Notes under the pieces: model-generated
The model's input: only the letters and a program-made list of their open reading frames with translations
Told to the model about the DNA's origin: nothing
Database searches by the model: none
In this document: piece after piece, positions 1 to 10,857 of the stretch
Layout of the letters: each line of letters opens with the position of its first letter
How positions within the stretch are numbered: the first letter of the stretch is position 1
Source of the DNA: Acanthamoeba lenticulata
Taxonomy: Eukaryota; Discosea; Longamoebia; Acanthamoebidae
DNA length: 41,273 bases
Direction of reading: 5' to 3'
Assembly: GCA_002179805.1 (NCBI GenBank)
Contig: NAVB01000383.1
Coordinates: forward strand, 1-41,273
Program-made: the position numbers and the translations under genes

Positions 1-214
1 GCTCCAGGATTTTTCTCAGTTGAGCGTGAAGAAAAAGAAAAAGTAGGAAAATAGCCGATTTTTTGCGTTTCGGGTCTCTTGTGCTTGGTCTCGGCGTAAA
101 GGACGTCCCGGCCCGCGACTACGCACACGCGTTCAGACCCTAGCGGCCAACGGCGTGGCTCGAAGCACGAAGGCTTGGGAGAACCTGGCCAGCTTGAACA
201 TCAGATTACACAAC

Positions 215-2138
215 ATGATGAAGGCCAAAGAGGAGGGGCTGCCGTCTAGCGCATCTGCTGGAGATGCGACGACTTCGCAAACTGCCGAGAGGACACCCGG
301 CGGACCCAGCAAGAACAAGTTCGAGCCGCGCCCGTCCTACTTGGATCCTTCAGTGGCGCAGTCGCCTCTGCAGCGGTCTGAGTTCAGGGGTTTCTTCAAC
401 TTGGTGGCTATGATGGCAGCTTTCTACATCATCAGCACCAACGTTAACTTCTTCCTGAAGCACGGTACACTCGTTGGCCTCAAGTCTCTCGTGCGCCTTA
501 TTCCGCTCGACTTGCTCCCTGCCTGGTGTGCCTTGGGCGCTTCGTCCTTCTCTGCGTTTGCGCTCGAGTGGACGTGGGTCAAGTGGACAGCCCGCCGCCG
601 CCAACACCGGCCGTCTCTTCCCCCTCCACCTGCCTGGGTGCGCTTTGTGGTTCAGCACACGCTGCAGACCGTGATCTTCCTTGGCACACTCTATCTTCTA
701 GTCTTGGGCAAAGAGTGGCCCGTGGTGCCGATGGGCACCTTCCTTCTGCACATGATCGTGCTCGTCATGAAGATGCACTCCTACCTTGTCACCAACGCCG
801 AGTTCGCCGCCACCGCTCGTCTCGAGCACCACAAGGACAACTCCAGCGCCACCAAGAGCTCCGGAGACGTGGTCGTCGACGACAACGCCGTCTCCACCGT
901 GGTCAAGCGCAAGGGCGGTCAAGGACAAGATACAAAGAGAGCAGATAAGGCAAAGAAAGAGGCCAACGGGCTCGTATCCTACCCCGACAACGTCACCTTC
1001 TGGAACTTCTTCTACTTCCTGTGCGCACCCACCCTCGTCTACGAGCTCAACTACCCACGCACCGATCGCATCAGGTATATGGAAACACATGTTCCTTAGT
1101 TGGCATCATGTAGCAATCTTTCCTAAACGCTACAATACGTAATCTTCCTGGCCAGGTGGACATACGTGGCCGAGAAGTGCATCGCTGCAGTGGGCGTGTT
1201 CTCGGTCCTCCACATCGTTATCGAGCAGCATATCTCGCCCGTCTTGCTGCGGTACTTGCAATCGATTCTGCAGACTCGCTACTTCGTACCACTCATTAGT
1301 GTGGACCATGCACAGCGCCCCAGTTCTTTCGCCAGTCGAGGCGATTGCGGCGTTGATAACGCCCTTCGTCTTTTGCCACATCATGATCTTCTACATGATG
1401 TTCGAGCTCATCCTCAATGGTATCGCCGAGGTCATCTGCTTTGCGGACCGACGGTACGACTTGTGCGGTTTATGATTTCTTGACCCGGCTCAACCTTCCT
1501 GCTTCCATTCTTAGGTTCTACGACGACTGGTGGAATAGCACTACATGGGACGAAGTGCGTAGAGGCCTTTCTCTTCTATGCATGGCTTCTTTCGACTAGT
1601 CACTGACAAGTCTCTTTATTGTTTGCGCGTTAGTACGCCCGCAAGTGGAACAAACCCGTGCACGAATGGCTGCTGCGCCACGTCTACCTTGAGTCTCTCA
1701 ATACCTATAAGACATCGCGTATGCACGCTACTTTCATCACCTTCCTTACGTCTGCTATCGTACGACGCGCAACCCCATGTTGAGGTTATTCACTCCCGTC
1801 CCGCTCACTTCTGAGGACATACCTGGTGGCGCAGTTGCACGAAACGGTTTTCGCGGTGGTCTTCCGGATGGTGCGCCCTTATTTGTTCCTCCTGCAAATG
1901 ATGCAGTTGCCGCTCATCTACCTCGGCCGCAGGCTCAAGAACACGTACGCTTCCACTCTCTACCACTTGCTTTCTCCCTGCTGTTTCTTACGTGGCGACT
2001 TGCAGGAGGAGCGGCAACTTCTTCTTCTGGTTCGGGCTCATCCTGGGCGTGCCCCTCCTGGCCACCCTCTACTGCCGCGAGTACTACTACGCCCTTGCCC
2101 TCAAGGACTCGCCTCATGACGACCTCTTGCACGCCTGA
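215..2138 (+). CDS. Sterol O-acyltransferase-like MBOAT enzyme (ACAT/ARE type), apparent frameshift
   Basis: A multi-exon membrane-bound O-acyltransferase that would esterify sterol (or diacylglycerol) with acyl-CoA in the ER. Exons read: to 1074, 1156-1453, 1515-1554, 1634-1759, 1835-1944, 2006-2138. Family hallmarks are present in order: YPRT just before the first intron, [29 protein letters not shown], and the catalytic-His region AILHE, formed by splicing 1759 to 1835. Several hydrophobic segments fit a polytopic protein. HE followed by a long aromatic-rich stretch looks more like yeast ARE1/2 than DGAT1. The first in-frame ATG is at 215; the frame stays open upstream to about 47 without an ATG, so an upstream exon is possible. 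Near 1301-1310 the frame must shift by one base (VD, then [14 protein letters not shown]). Family assignment is firm; sterol rather than diacylglycerol as acceptor is an inference. Confidence 0.8.
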
Positions 2139-2276
2139 GCGAGGATGGCCATAGTAGTTCCCAATTTGTCAAAAAGAGTTTTATTGGAAAAAAAAAGGGA
2201 TCTTTTTCTTTTATTTTGGCGGGAAGGAGAATCACAACAGAATCGACGATTTGTGCATCTTAGACCCAAAGTTGAG

Positions 2277-5200
2277 ATGAAGGGGAGGAGAAGCACAAAA
2301 GAAGGCGCAACAGGCGGCACCAAAGCAAAAGCGGAAGGTTTGCCGAGACCTTCTTGGTAATGGAACTGTTTGGCGCTCACTCCGACTTTAACTTTGTGCA
2401 GATGCGTTCTGCCGGTTCTACATCCAGACCTTCCCCAACGAGGACGGTGTAATTCGTCTTTTTGGTCAAAAGGTACGGCATTTGGCAGTTTGTTTGATTG
2501 CATGCACAACATACCGACCTCCCCCTCGGTAGGAAATCTACTCTGCACATGGCGAGGCAGCCAAGTTCATTGCCCAGGAGTACTTCCGCACGCTTGCCGT
2601 CGTTACGCCGATTGGTGCGTTATGCTTCTCACCTCGTGTGGATGTTGCAGTGCTCATTACTTGGTTTGTTTGCAGGAGCGCAACAGCTGCCCACCGTAGA
2701 AATGAAGCAGGAGAAGTACGAGGAGATCGTGCGAGACCTCATTTTGGTTAAGCTCAAGAAGGTGGAAGTGTGGGCCAAGACCGGGACCAGCTGGACGCGA
2801 GAGCGAAAGGTATGCGAGCTTGCTCTTTTCATTGTCGTTGGATTGGGGTCACATGATGTGTGTCCGATCGTGCAGGCTTCGCCGGGTAACGTGAGCGAAT
2901 TTGAGGAGCTGCTCTACAGAAACAAGGAGCTGGAGGACACTGCGGTGAGTGTCGCCATTTGCTTTGGTGTGGAGGGTCAATCCAAGGTCAGCCAATCCAC
3001 GTTTTTGTAACAACACCTGGAGCTTCCTATTCTCACGCGTAGTGCTGTTTGCCTCCCTCAAGGTTGTCGGTGCCGCCTATGCCGACGTCACGCTCCGGAA
3101 GCTGGGCTACTCTCAGTTCGTCGACACTCTCCATTTGGCCAACCTCGAGGCACGATCAACTTCATGCTCATCCTGTTATTGCCTGAACGAATCTTACCGC
3201 CTCGTGTGTCGATGATCTGCAGTCGTTCCTGCTGCAAATCGGCGCCAAGGAGTGTTTCCTTGCCCCTGCTGGTGCGAGGAACGAGATAGAGATGAAGAAG
3301 CTCGACGGCATTCTCGATCGGTGCGGCATCATGAAGACGGAAGTAAAGAATGGTACAGAACTTCTTCCTCTTCTTGTGTGCGGCCTCTCTTAATCACAAG
3401 CGATCGTTTCATCCGATCGTTGTTGACCTCCTGCGCAGCACAATTCAGATCGCAGGACATCGAGCAGGATCTATCACGACTCGTGCGAGAGGACATGGCC
3501 AGCAGCCTTCGTACTCTTCCCCATTTCTTTTCTTCTTCCTCCTCTTTACCATTGCCTGCTCACTGTGGAACGTTCCACTCAGACCAAGCGCTCGAATACC
3601 CATTCGCCATGTCCTCCCTCTCATGCATCATCAAACAACTCGAGGTACGCTCTCGGTCACGTGCTTTCCTGCTCAAACTGCGATTGAATTGACTTTGTGC
3701 TCCTCTGGCACCAGTTGCTCGGCGATGAAGACAGCTTCCGCAGCTACCAGCTCAAGAACCGAGACCTGTCACGCTACATGAGGATCGATCAGCCTGCGTC
3801 CCGCGCGCTCAACCTCTTCCCCTCCCCGACCGACAGTACGAGCCTTCCCCAAGCCATCCGCTTTGGATCAAAGCCAGCTCACGCCGCGTTTCTGCGTGCT
3901 TCTCTCCTCAGCGGACAAGAACTTCAGCCTTTACGGCTTGCTCAACAAGTGCAGGACGGCCATGGGCTCGCGGCGGCTCTTGCAGTGGATCAAACAGCCC
4001 CTCCTCAACATCGATGAGATTGGTACGTGGCTGCTGGTTGGCAAGACCGTGGACCCTCCAACTCGCTCGAGTACCTCACATGTGCGCTCGTCCTCGTTGA
4101 GGTAGAGGTGAGGCAGAATATTGTGGAGATTTTTGTGGAGGACGCCGAGCTGAGGCAGTCGATGCAAGACCACTTCCGCCGCATCACTGACGTCGACCGC
4201 CTCGTCAAGAAGTTCCAGCGCAAGAAGATCTCGGCCACTCTCAAGGTTTGTTTGTACAAACACTCGCTTGACCGAGAAACCGTCGGTCATCTTCGATTGA
4301 CTCCGCCGGTGTGTGGCAGGACTGCGTCGTGCTTTATGACATCTATCGAAGGCTACCGGCCATGCACGCTACTCTCGCCGCCTACACCACCAAGAATGCA
4401 GGCCTCTTGCACGAGCAGTACACCGACGAGCTGGGGGTATGTCTGCAGGCCATTTCTCTGTTGAAGTGCTGCTGTGCGGTGAGAACAGAACGGCCACATG
4501 AACCACACTACAACGAACACACAGAGGGTGATCGACGAGTTCACGGATTTCCAACGGTTGATTGAGGCCTGCATCGACCTGGAGGCCGCGCAAAACAACG
4601 AGTACCAGATCAACGCCGGCTACGATCCCGTGTTTACCAAGTGGTGCCAAGAGAAGGACGAAGCCAAGAAAAAGATCGACGCTCTCTTCCGCGCCGTACG
4701 CCTTCAGTCCAGGCCTCTTGCGCCTTTTCGTGTCCACTCAACGAGGTTCGTTGTGCAGGTGCAACGCGAACTGGGTGCCGACAAGAAGGACAAGGAGAGC
4801 ATCGAGCTCGAATATTCGAAGCAGCACGAGTGGCACATAGTTGTGCCCAAGAAGGTGTGCCTCCCTCGCCCGGCAGCGGTGGTGGTAAGTCGTAAGCGAA
4901 GCGAGCTTTCTCACCGCCCTCCCCCGCCCCCCTCTCCTCGGTTTGGTTGCTACTGTGGCAGGCGTCCACGACGAAGCTGGTCAAATCCAAGCACGACTGG
5001 CGGACGCTCGAGGACACGGCCAAAACCATGCGGGTACGTTGATTGCATGCCGGTCCTTTTGGTGGTCGCAGTTATGTCGCAGCGTATGCTCACGTGTGGG
5101 GCGAGGGTACATGACTACCAGATCACGACCACGCTGCTGTCCAAGCAGAGCCGGCGGTGGACCGAACTGGAGGAGAGCATCCAGGCCAAGCAGAAAGAGA

Positions 5201-7029
5201 TGGTCGGAGAGATCCTTCAGTGCGTTGGTACGACTGGACTGCAACGCTAAGCCGCTGGCCTGCGTGCCGTCGATCGCTCCTCACATGATACTACTGTTTT
5301 GTAGCGACGTATATGCCGCTGGTGGAGGACCTGAGCGTGTTGCTCGCCGATCTCGACGTCTTCGTGAGGTGACATGCCCCTCTCTGTGCAAGACACACGA
5401 TCTGGCCGCAGAACTGAATGGACTGACCTGACCCGGCCTGGTCGTGCTTCTCTTTAGCCTCGCACATGTGGCCGTCAATGCGCCCAACGGCTTCGTGCGC
5501 CCACGACTCACGCCAAGCGGCACCGGAGACCTCATCCTCAAGCAGGCGCGACACCCATGCCTCGAGATCCAGGACGGAGTGGGCTACATCGCCAACGACG
5601 TCGTGATGAAGCGGGACGACTCCTCGTTCCAGATCATCACGGGCCCCAACATGGGCGGCAAGTCCACGTACATCCGGTCGGCGGGCGTCGTTGTCCTCAT
5701 GGCGCAGATCGGTACCGATGTGCAGCCCCGTGCCACACACCTGTTCGGCTGCTTGCGTGCTCACACCACCTACCTCACTGCTCACGAGCAGGCTCGTTCG
5801 TGCCGTGCACGAGTGCCGTCGTCTCCGTGGTCGACTGCATCATGTGCCGCCTGGGCGCTTCCGACTCGCAGTTGGTGCGCGGCTCCCCTACCCGTCGTAT
5901 GACTTCTGTGTGCAATAGAAGGGTCCCTTCTTACATCACAATGCTACGGCCACGACAACAACCACTAGAGGGGCGTGTCCACGTTCATGGCGGAGATGCA
6001 GGAGACAGCGTCCATTCTTAAGGCCGCAACACCGCGCTCGCTGATCATCATCGACGAGTTGGGCCGCGGCACCAGCACCTACGATGGCTTCGGTCTCGCG
6101 TGGGCCATTTCGCAGTGCGCGCCACTCCCTTTCTTCTCTTCCACCGCAGACCAGGGACTCAGAGACTCCCTCGTCCTCCCTTTGTATGCAGGCACATCAT
6201 CACCAAGATCGGGTGCTTCTGCTTCTTTGCCACACACTTCCACGAGCTCACTGCGCTCGAGCAACACACCCCCAAAGGTCGGTTGCGCCATCAAGCCCAC
6301 TTCCGGTTGCTGCACGTGTGGTGCTGAGCGTGCGGCCTGTGTTTGTTTGTGCAGTCAAGAACCTGCATGTCACGGCGCAGACAGAGGACAATAAGCTGGT
6401 GCTGCTCTACCACATCAAGCAAGGCCCGTCGGACAAGAGCTTTGGCATCCACATCGCCGAACTCGCTGGCTTCCCGCCACACGTCATCAAGGTCTTTCCC
6501 GGTTGCCTTTGCTTGGCTTGTCCCTGCACCTGTTTAGTCACCACCATCACTCCCGTGGCCGTTCGACACAGGTCGCTCAGCAGAAGGTAGAGACGCTGGA
6601 GAAGACGGCGCAGAACAAGGCCGCTGTAAGCGGCGTCAAGAGGTGCGCTCCTTCTTCTCTCTGCTCGAGAGAGCTCCTTGTTCATCAACATGTCGTTGCA
6701 GAGCACGAGAGGAGCCAAGCGCGGCCACGACAACGGCGGCGCCCAAGCCGGCAGCGCCGCCCGCGCCCAAGCGACCGCGTGTGGATACGGCCGCCGTGGA
6801 GGGAGTGCGCCTTGTGCGCGCGTTCCTGGACGAGTTCAACCAGCTGCCTCTGGTATGTTGCGCGAACTCTGCACACCTGCATCTCCATCACGCGTACAAC
6901 TGACGTCGTGATGAACAGGACAAGTTGTCGGTCCCCGAGTCGATGCAGCGCATGACGGAGATGCGAGAGCGGCTCCGGCAGAGCAACAACTCTTTCGTCC
7001 TCTCGCTACTCACGGCCAAGGCGCCTTGA
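2277..7029 (+). CDS. MSH2: DNA mismatch repair protein MSH2
   Basis: The eukaryotic MutS homologue that pairs with MSH6 or MSH3 to recognise mismatches in the nucleus. Over 15 exons join in frame. ATG 2277 begins exon 1 (2277-2337), which splices to 2402 and gives [17 protein letters not shown]. The N-terminal mismatch-binding domain follows ([31 protein letters not shown]), then the connector and lever regions ([39 protein letters not shown]). The ATPase domain has Walker [13 protein letters not shown] (about 5640-5675), [18 protein letters not shown], Walker [16 protein letters not shown] (about 6045-6085) and [11 protein letters not shown]. The C-terminal helix-turn-helix/dimerisation part carries [12 protein letters not shown], then an Ala/Pro-rich insert with a KRPRVD basic motif. 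Stop TGA 7027-7029. Introns are about 55-110 nt. The family is unmistakable; a few exon edges are approximate. Confidence 0.95.
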
Positions 7030-7059
7030 TCACCCATCATCATTTTCCTCAAGGTTGTA

Positions 7060-7065
7060 ATTAAA
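7060..7065 (+). promoter_or_regulatory. Candidate polyadenylation signal of MSH2
   Basis: ATTAAA begins about 30 nt after the MSH2 stop codon, inside a TA-rich patch. This common variant of AATAAA sits at a plausible distance. Without transcript ends it is only a candidate. Confidence 0.4.
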
Positions 7066-7261
7066 GCACTGTTGTCTGGGCAGTCAGACCTTTTTGTGTG
7101 TGTTGTTTCTCTTCGTTGTTGGGTGGGTGTCGACAAAGGTGGAGAAGAAACAAGAAGACGCCAACAGTAATAAAGCCACACAACTCGCTAGGTACGCCCT
7201 TGCGCCGTTGCTTCTGAATCGCAACAGATTTGACAACTTCAATTCGCTCGTAAACGCAGCA

Positions 7262-7724
7262 ATGAAGCTTTCCTTGTCCAAGACCGAGAAGAGGGCGCCC
7301 TCCTACGACGAGGAATCCAACATCTTTCAGCCCTTGAGCCTGCAAATCGTTCTCCCCAACTCGTCAACCATCACCATGCAGGTGACCACGGGCGACACCA
7401 TTTCCATTATTAAGAAGAGGTGCCCTCCGTCACCAAGTCTTTGCGTTGGTGTGGCACAAGAAGGCCAACGTGTGTGGGTTGTGCACGCCAGGCTGGAGGT
7501 CGAGCATGAGATACCGTACAAGGACACCGTGCTCACACTCAACGACCAAGTGATGCTCGAGCCTCTGTCGCTCAATGACTTTGCTGACCTGCCCAAGGAG
7601 AACCCGGTCGTTCATTGCAAGGTTCGCCACCCACAACATTATGCTGTCTCATAAGCCCCTCTTGTGCTCTATGCATGACGCTTACGCCCAGTCCTTTGTG
7701 CCGCTGCAGGCTGCCTCCAACTGA
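7262..7724 (+). CDS. Small ubiquitin-like-domain protein, 100 aa
   Basis: Three exons (7262-7419, 7492-7621, 7710-7724) give a 100-residue protein ending CKAASN. From about residue 20 it reads as a beta-grasp ubiquitin-like fold: a strand-turn-strand start (LQIVLPNSSTITMQVTTGDT), a helix (ISIIKKRLEVEHEIP) and later strands with VLTLNDQVMLEPLSLNDF. It has no C-terminal diglycine, so it is unlikely to be a conjugated modifier; it may be a domain-only adaptor. ATG 7262 is the first in-frame ATG. The last exon codes only four residues plus the stop. I do not recognise a specific orthologue. The fold call is an inference from pattern; the gene model is supported by in-frame splicing. Confidence 0.6.
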
Positions 7725-8047
7725 GCTCGTGTAGTGACGACCGCAGACAGTCGTATTCTCTCTGTAGCCGCTGACCAACTTGTAGAATGATTGCCCTTTC
7801 TTCTTTTCTCTAGCAACCGATTGTGTGATAACACTCCAGCGAACTGGACACAGGCTCAGCTGCTGTAGTTGCACGAACGTTATTCTTTCGGCTCGACGTG
7901 GCGGACCGGTCGCGAGGGGAAATCCCGCAACCTCCGCCCTCAGCCTACGTCGTCAAGAAAAGAAATCAACAGAACAGATTCATCCTGAATTGCGTGAACG
8001 AGGTAGAGGAGAGCGCAGCTGGTGGAATCAATTGAAACACTCACAAA
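7725..8047. other. Spacer between the ubiquitin-like gene and the Arf GAP gene
   Basis: About 320 nt holding the 3' end of one gene and the presumed promoter and 5' UTR of the next, both on +. I see no TATA box, repeat or RNA gene in it. Confidence 0.5.
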
Positions 8048-10467
8048 ATGTCGAAAGCGGATGACATGGTCCCAAAAGAGGAGATGAACAAGATCTTCGC
8101 CCAGCTGAGGTCAAGACTTGACAACAAGGTACGTGTTGAGTTCCTTCACAAAGCAAAAGAAGGAACTTGAACTTGAGCAGGGGCGCAGTGCGGGAGGACT
8201 TGTGGGCGCTTGTGAGCGCAGACTAGTGACATCACGTCTCCATTTTCCTCTTTTTCAGACTTGCTTTGATTGTGATGCCAAGAATCCCACGTGGGCCTCC
8301 ATCCCTCTCGGCATCTTCATCTGCATGGATTGCTCCGCTACTCACCGCAGTCTTGGCACTCATCTTTCCTTCGTGCGGTACGTGAGGCTTCAGTGCAGAG
8401 TGTTTCAAGTCAGGCCTCCCTCTTCTCATCCTTTTTCATTCGGATAAATCGTGTGGCGCAGCTCGACCATGTTCGACGGCTGGACCAAGGACCAGATGAA
8501 GTACATGAGCCTTGGCGGTAACGGTCGCGCTCGCGCCTTCTTCAGGTTCACCCCAACTTCTTGTTCCTCTTCTTTTGTCTATTGTCATGGGCTCAACCCC
8601 TCTACACAGGAACCACGGCATCGAGAGCACACGCCGCGAGGACATTAACACCAAGTACCGCTCTCGTGCGGCCGAGCTCTACCGCGACCAGCTCAAGACC
8701 GACGTGTTTGGCGCCCCCAAGCGCACGTATGTCCTCCTCCTCTTCCTCCTCTTCTTCATTGTCTCAAATGATAAATGTGAACATCACTCTATCGGCGCAG
8801 TTCCACGTTTGCCAAGAAGGGCGTCGAGCACGACGAGGAAGAGCAGCAGCACAAGCAGGAGGAAGAGGAGGACTGGTTCGCCACGGCCGCTGGCGGCAAG
8901 CCCGCCGCCGCGACTCAGGCCAAGGCCTCCCCGCAGGCCGTGCGCAAGACCTCGGCTTCGACCACCGCCGCCGTCAAGCCCGTGGCCGCTCAGCCGGCTG
9001 CCGTCAAGTGCGAACGCCTCTCTCATCCTCCTCTTCTGTTGTGGTCCGCCGCAGCTTAACTGAAGACTCCTCCGCCAATGCAGACCCGTCGCGCCCGCAG
9101 TCAAGACCGTGGCCGCCCCGGCAGTCAAGCCCGTGGCCGCCTCACCCCCGCCAGTGCTCAGGCCCACCGCCTCGTCCAGCGTCGCTGCCAAGGGCGGTGC
9201 GTTCCCTCATGTCCCCTCTCGGTGGAGCTCGCACGAGAGAGCACACACCAGCGAACGACGACCTGACGTGGTGGTGGTGTGGGCGAGAAGGCATGCGCCT
9301 CGGAGCCAAGAAGGTGGAGACCAAGTTCGACGACTGGGAAGACTGGGACAAGCCCGAGCCCGAGGAGGAGGAAGAGGAAGAAGCGTACGTTGTTGTTGTT
9401 GTTGTGTTGATGACGATGATGCAGTGTCTAATAACCTCATTTCATCTCACCTCCTTTCTTGGGGACCACATGACCACAGGCCCGCGGCTTCGGCCGGCGC
9501 GTCGAGCAGGCTCGCCTATGAGGAGGAGCAGAAGCCCGCCCAGGCCGCCAAGTCCAGGTGCGTGTGCCCCCAACCTGGCAGCTGCGCGTCCGCGGGCGGC
9601 CTGTTGATGCTTATGTTTTTGATGACGCAGCGCCAAGAAGCCGGGCTACGACGCGAGCGCCCACCGGAACCTGCACGCGCATCGCATTGGAGCGTCGCCC
9701 TCCACGCCCTCGGCTACTTCGGCCTCGTCCCCATCCTCGTCTTCCTCGTCGTCATCAAACTATTCGTCCTACAAGGGCTCTTCTGGTACGCCGTGTTTTT
9801 TCTTTATTTTATTGGATTGATTTTTTGGCTTGTTCTTTTTGTTTTATTTTGTTCGCCAGCCCATGCTCACCGTTGAGCGAACAACAGGCGCACGCAAGCC
9901 CAACGACGAGGTCTATGCGGCGCGAGACAGGTTCTCCAGCGCCACCTCCATCTCGTCGGCACAGTTCTTTGGTGAAGGTTCATATCCTGCCCGTCCTCTC
10001 CCTTCCCCCTTCCCTTCTTGTGGTGACGCACTTGCTGACTTCCTCCGATCGCGTGTACAGACGACTCGAGCTCCTCAGGCAGGGACTCGGGCAAGGAAGT
10101 CTACACGCGATTCTCTTCGGTACAATCCTATCTGTCCCCGTCTTTGGTCGTGCCCGTGAGGTATCAACTCGGCTCACGCGATTTTTTTTTTTGATATCAA
10201 CAACGCAGGCGAGCGCCATTTCGTCGGCGCAGTACTTTGGGCGGGAGGAGGAGACCGGAGGTGGCGGCGACCTGAACTGGGGCGCGCAGACCGACCTCAA
10301 TGCCGTCAAGGACTCGGTGGTGCAGGGCACGAAGAAGGTACGCGTGCGAACCGGGAGCTCTGGCGCAGGTTCTTCTTTTGTGTGCCACTCACAAGCGCGC
10401 GGTGGTGCACTTCCAGCTGGCCAGCATGGCGAGCGACTTCTTCAACTCGATGGAGAGCTGGTCGTAA
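8048..10467 (+). CDS. ARFGAP2/3 (Glo3)-type ADP-ribosylation factor GTPase-activating protein
   Basis: A COPI-coat Arf GAP acting at the Golgi. ATG 8048 ([13 protein letters not shown]) opens exon 1, which splices 8128 to 8259 and starts the zinc finger: CFDC, then ICMDC (C-x2-C-x16-C-x2-C), followed by [16 protein letters not shown] with the catalytic arginine. [17 protein letters not shown] and [13 protein letters not shown] complete the GAP domain. The middle is Ala/Pro-rich and acidic ([18 protein letters not shown]). Two repeats near the C-terminus, [10 protein letters not shown] and [10 protein letters not shown], match the ISSxxxFG Glo3 motif that separates ARFGAP2/3 from ARFGAP1. The last exon encodes [16 protein letters not shown], an amphipathic-looking tail. 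Around a dozen short introns interrupt it. The orthology group is well supported; exact edges in the Ser-rich middle are less so. Confidence 0.9.
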
Positions 10468-10857
10468 AACAACGACAACAACACCAAGAAAGCCTCCGCG
10501 CTCGTCCTCGTAGCCTGGGCGCCCCACCCCCTTCCTTATTTTATGTTGTTCTTCCGTCCCGTCACGTGACTCGACTCTGCTCTGCTCTGCATCACACACA
10601 CATACACACACAAACATCACAGCCTCTTCCTCTCCTTCCGTCTTCTACTTCGCTCTTCCTGTTGGCCGCTTAGTGAAGCTGCCTCGAAGACTCTTTGTCG
10701 TCATGTGCGGTCTTCTTTTGCTTTCTCTCCAAGAAGTAACTCTCTTGTCTTTTCCCCGTGTTCTTGTGGTTGGGTCTGGTCATATGGTTTATATCATCGC
10801 GCCAAGGAGGACTGAAGCCAAAAGGAGGACGGGCCTTTTCCTTCCTCCTCTTCTTTC
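10468..10857. other. Convergent 3' spacer between the Arf GAP and nonaspanin genes
   Basis: About 390 nt between two stop codons facing each other. It is pyrimidine-rich on + and contains a short CA repeat. No ORF with family resemblance and no RNA gene was seen; it probably holds both 3' UTRs. Confidence 0.5.
10593..10614. repeat. CA microsatellite
   Basis: A slightly interrupted CA run in the convergent spacer, noted only as simple sequence. Confidence 0.7.

Noticed and set aside
155..214. GTG start for the sterol acyltransferase
   Set aside because: Nuclear genes use ATG; the first in-frame ATG is at 215 unless an upstream exon exists.
2281..2350. MSH2 first exon read as KVCRDLLD through a GTAATG donor
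   Set aside because: That frame has a stop just upstream and no ATG; the 2337/2402 junction links ATG 2277 in frame with a normal 64-nt intron.
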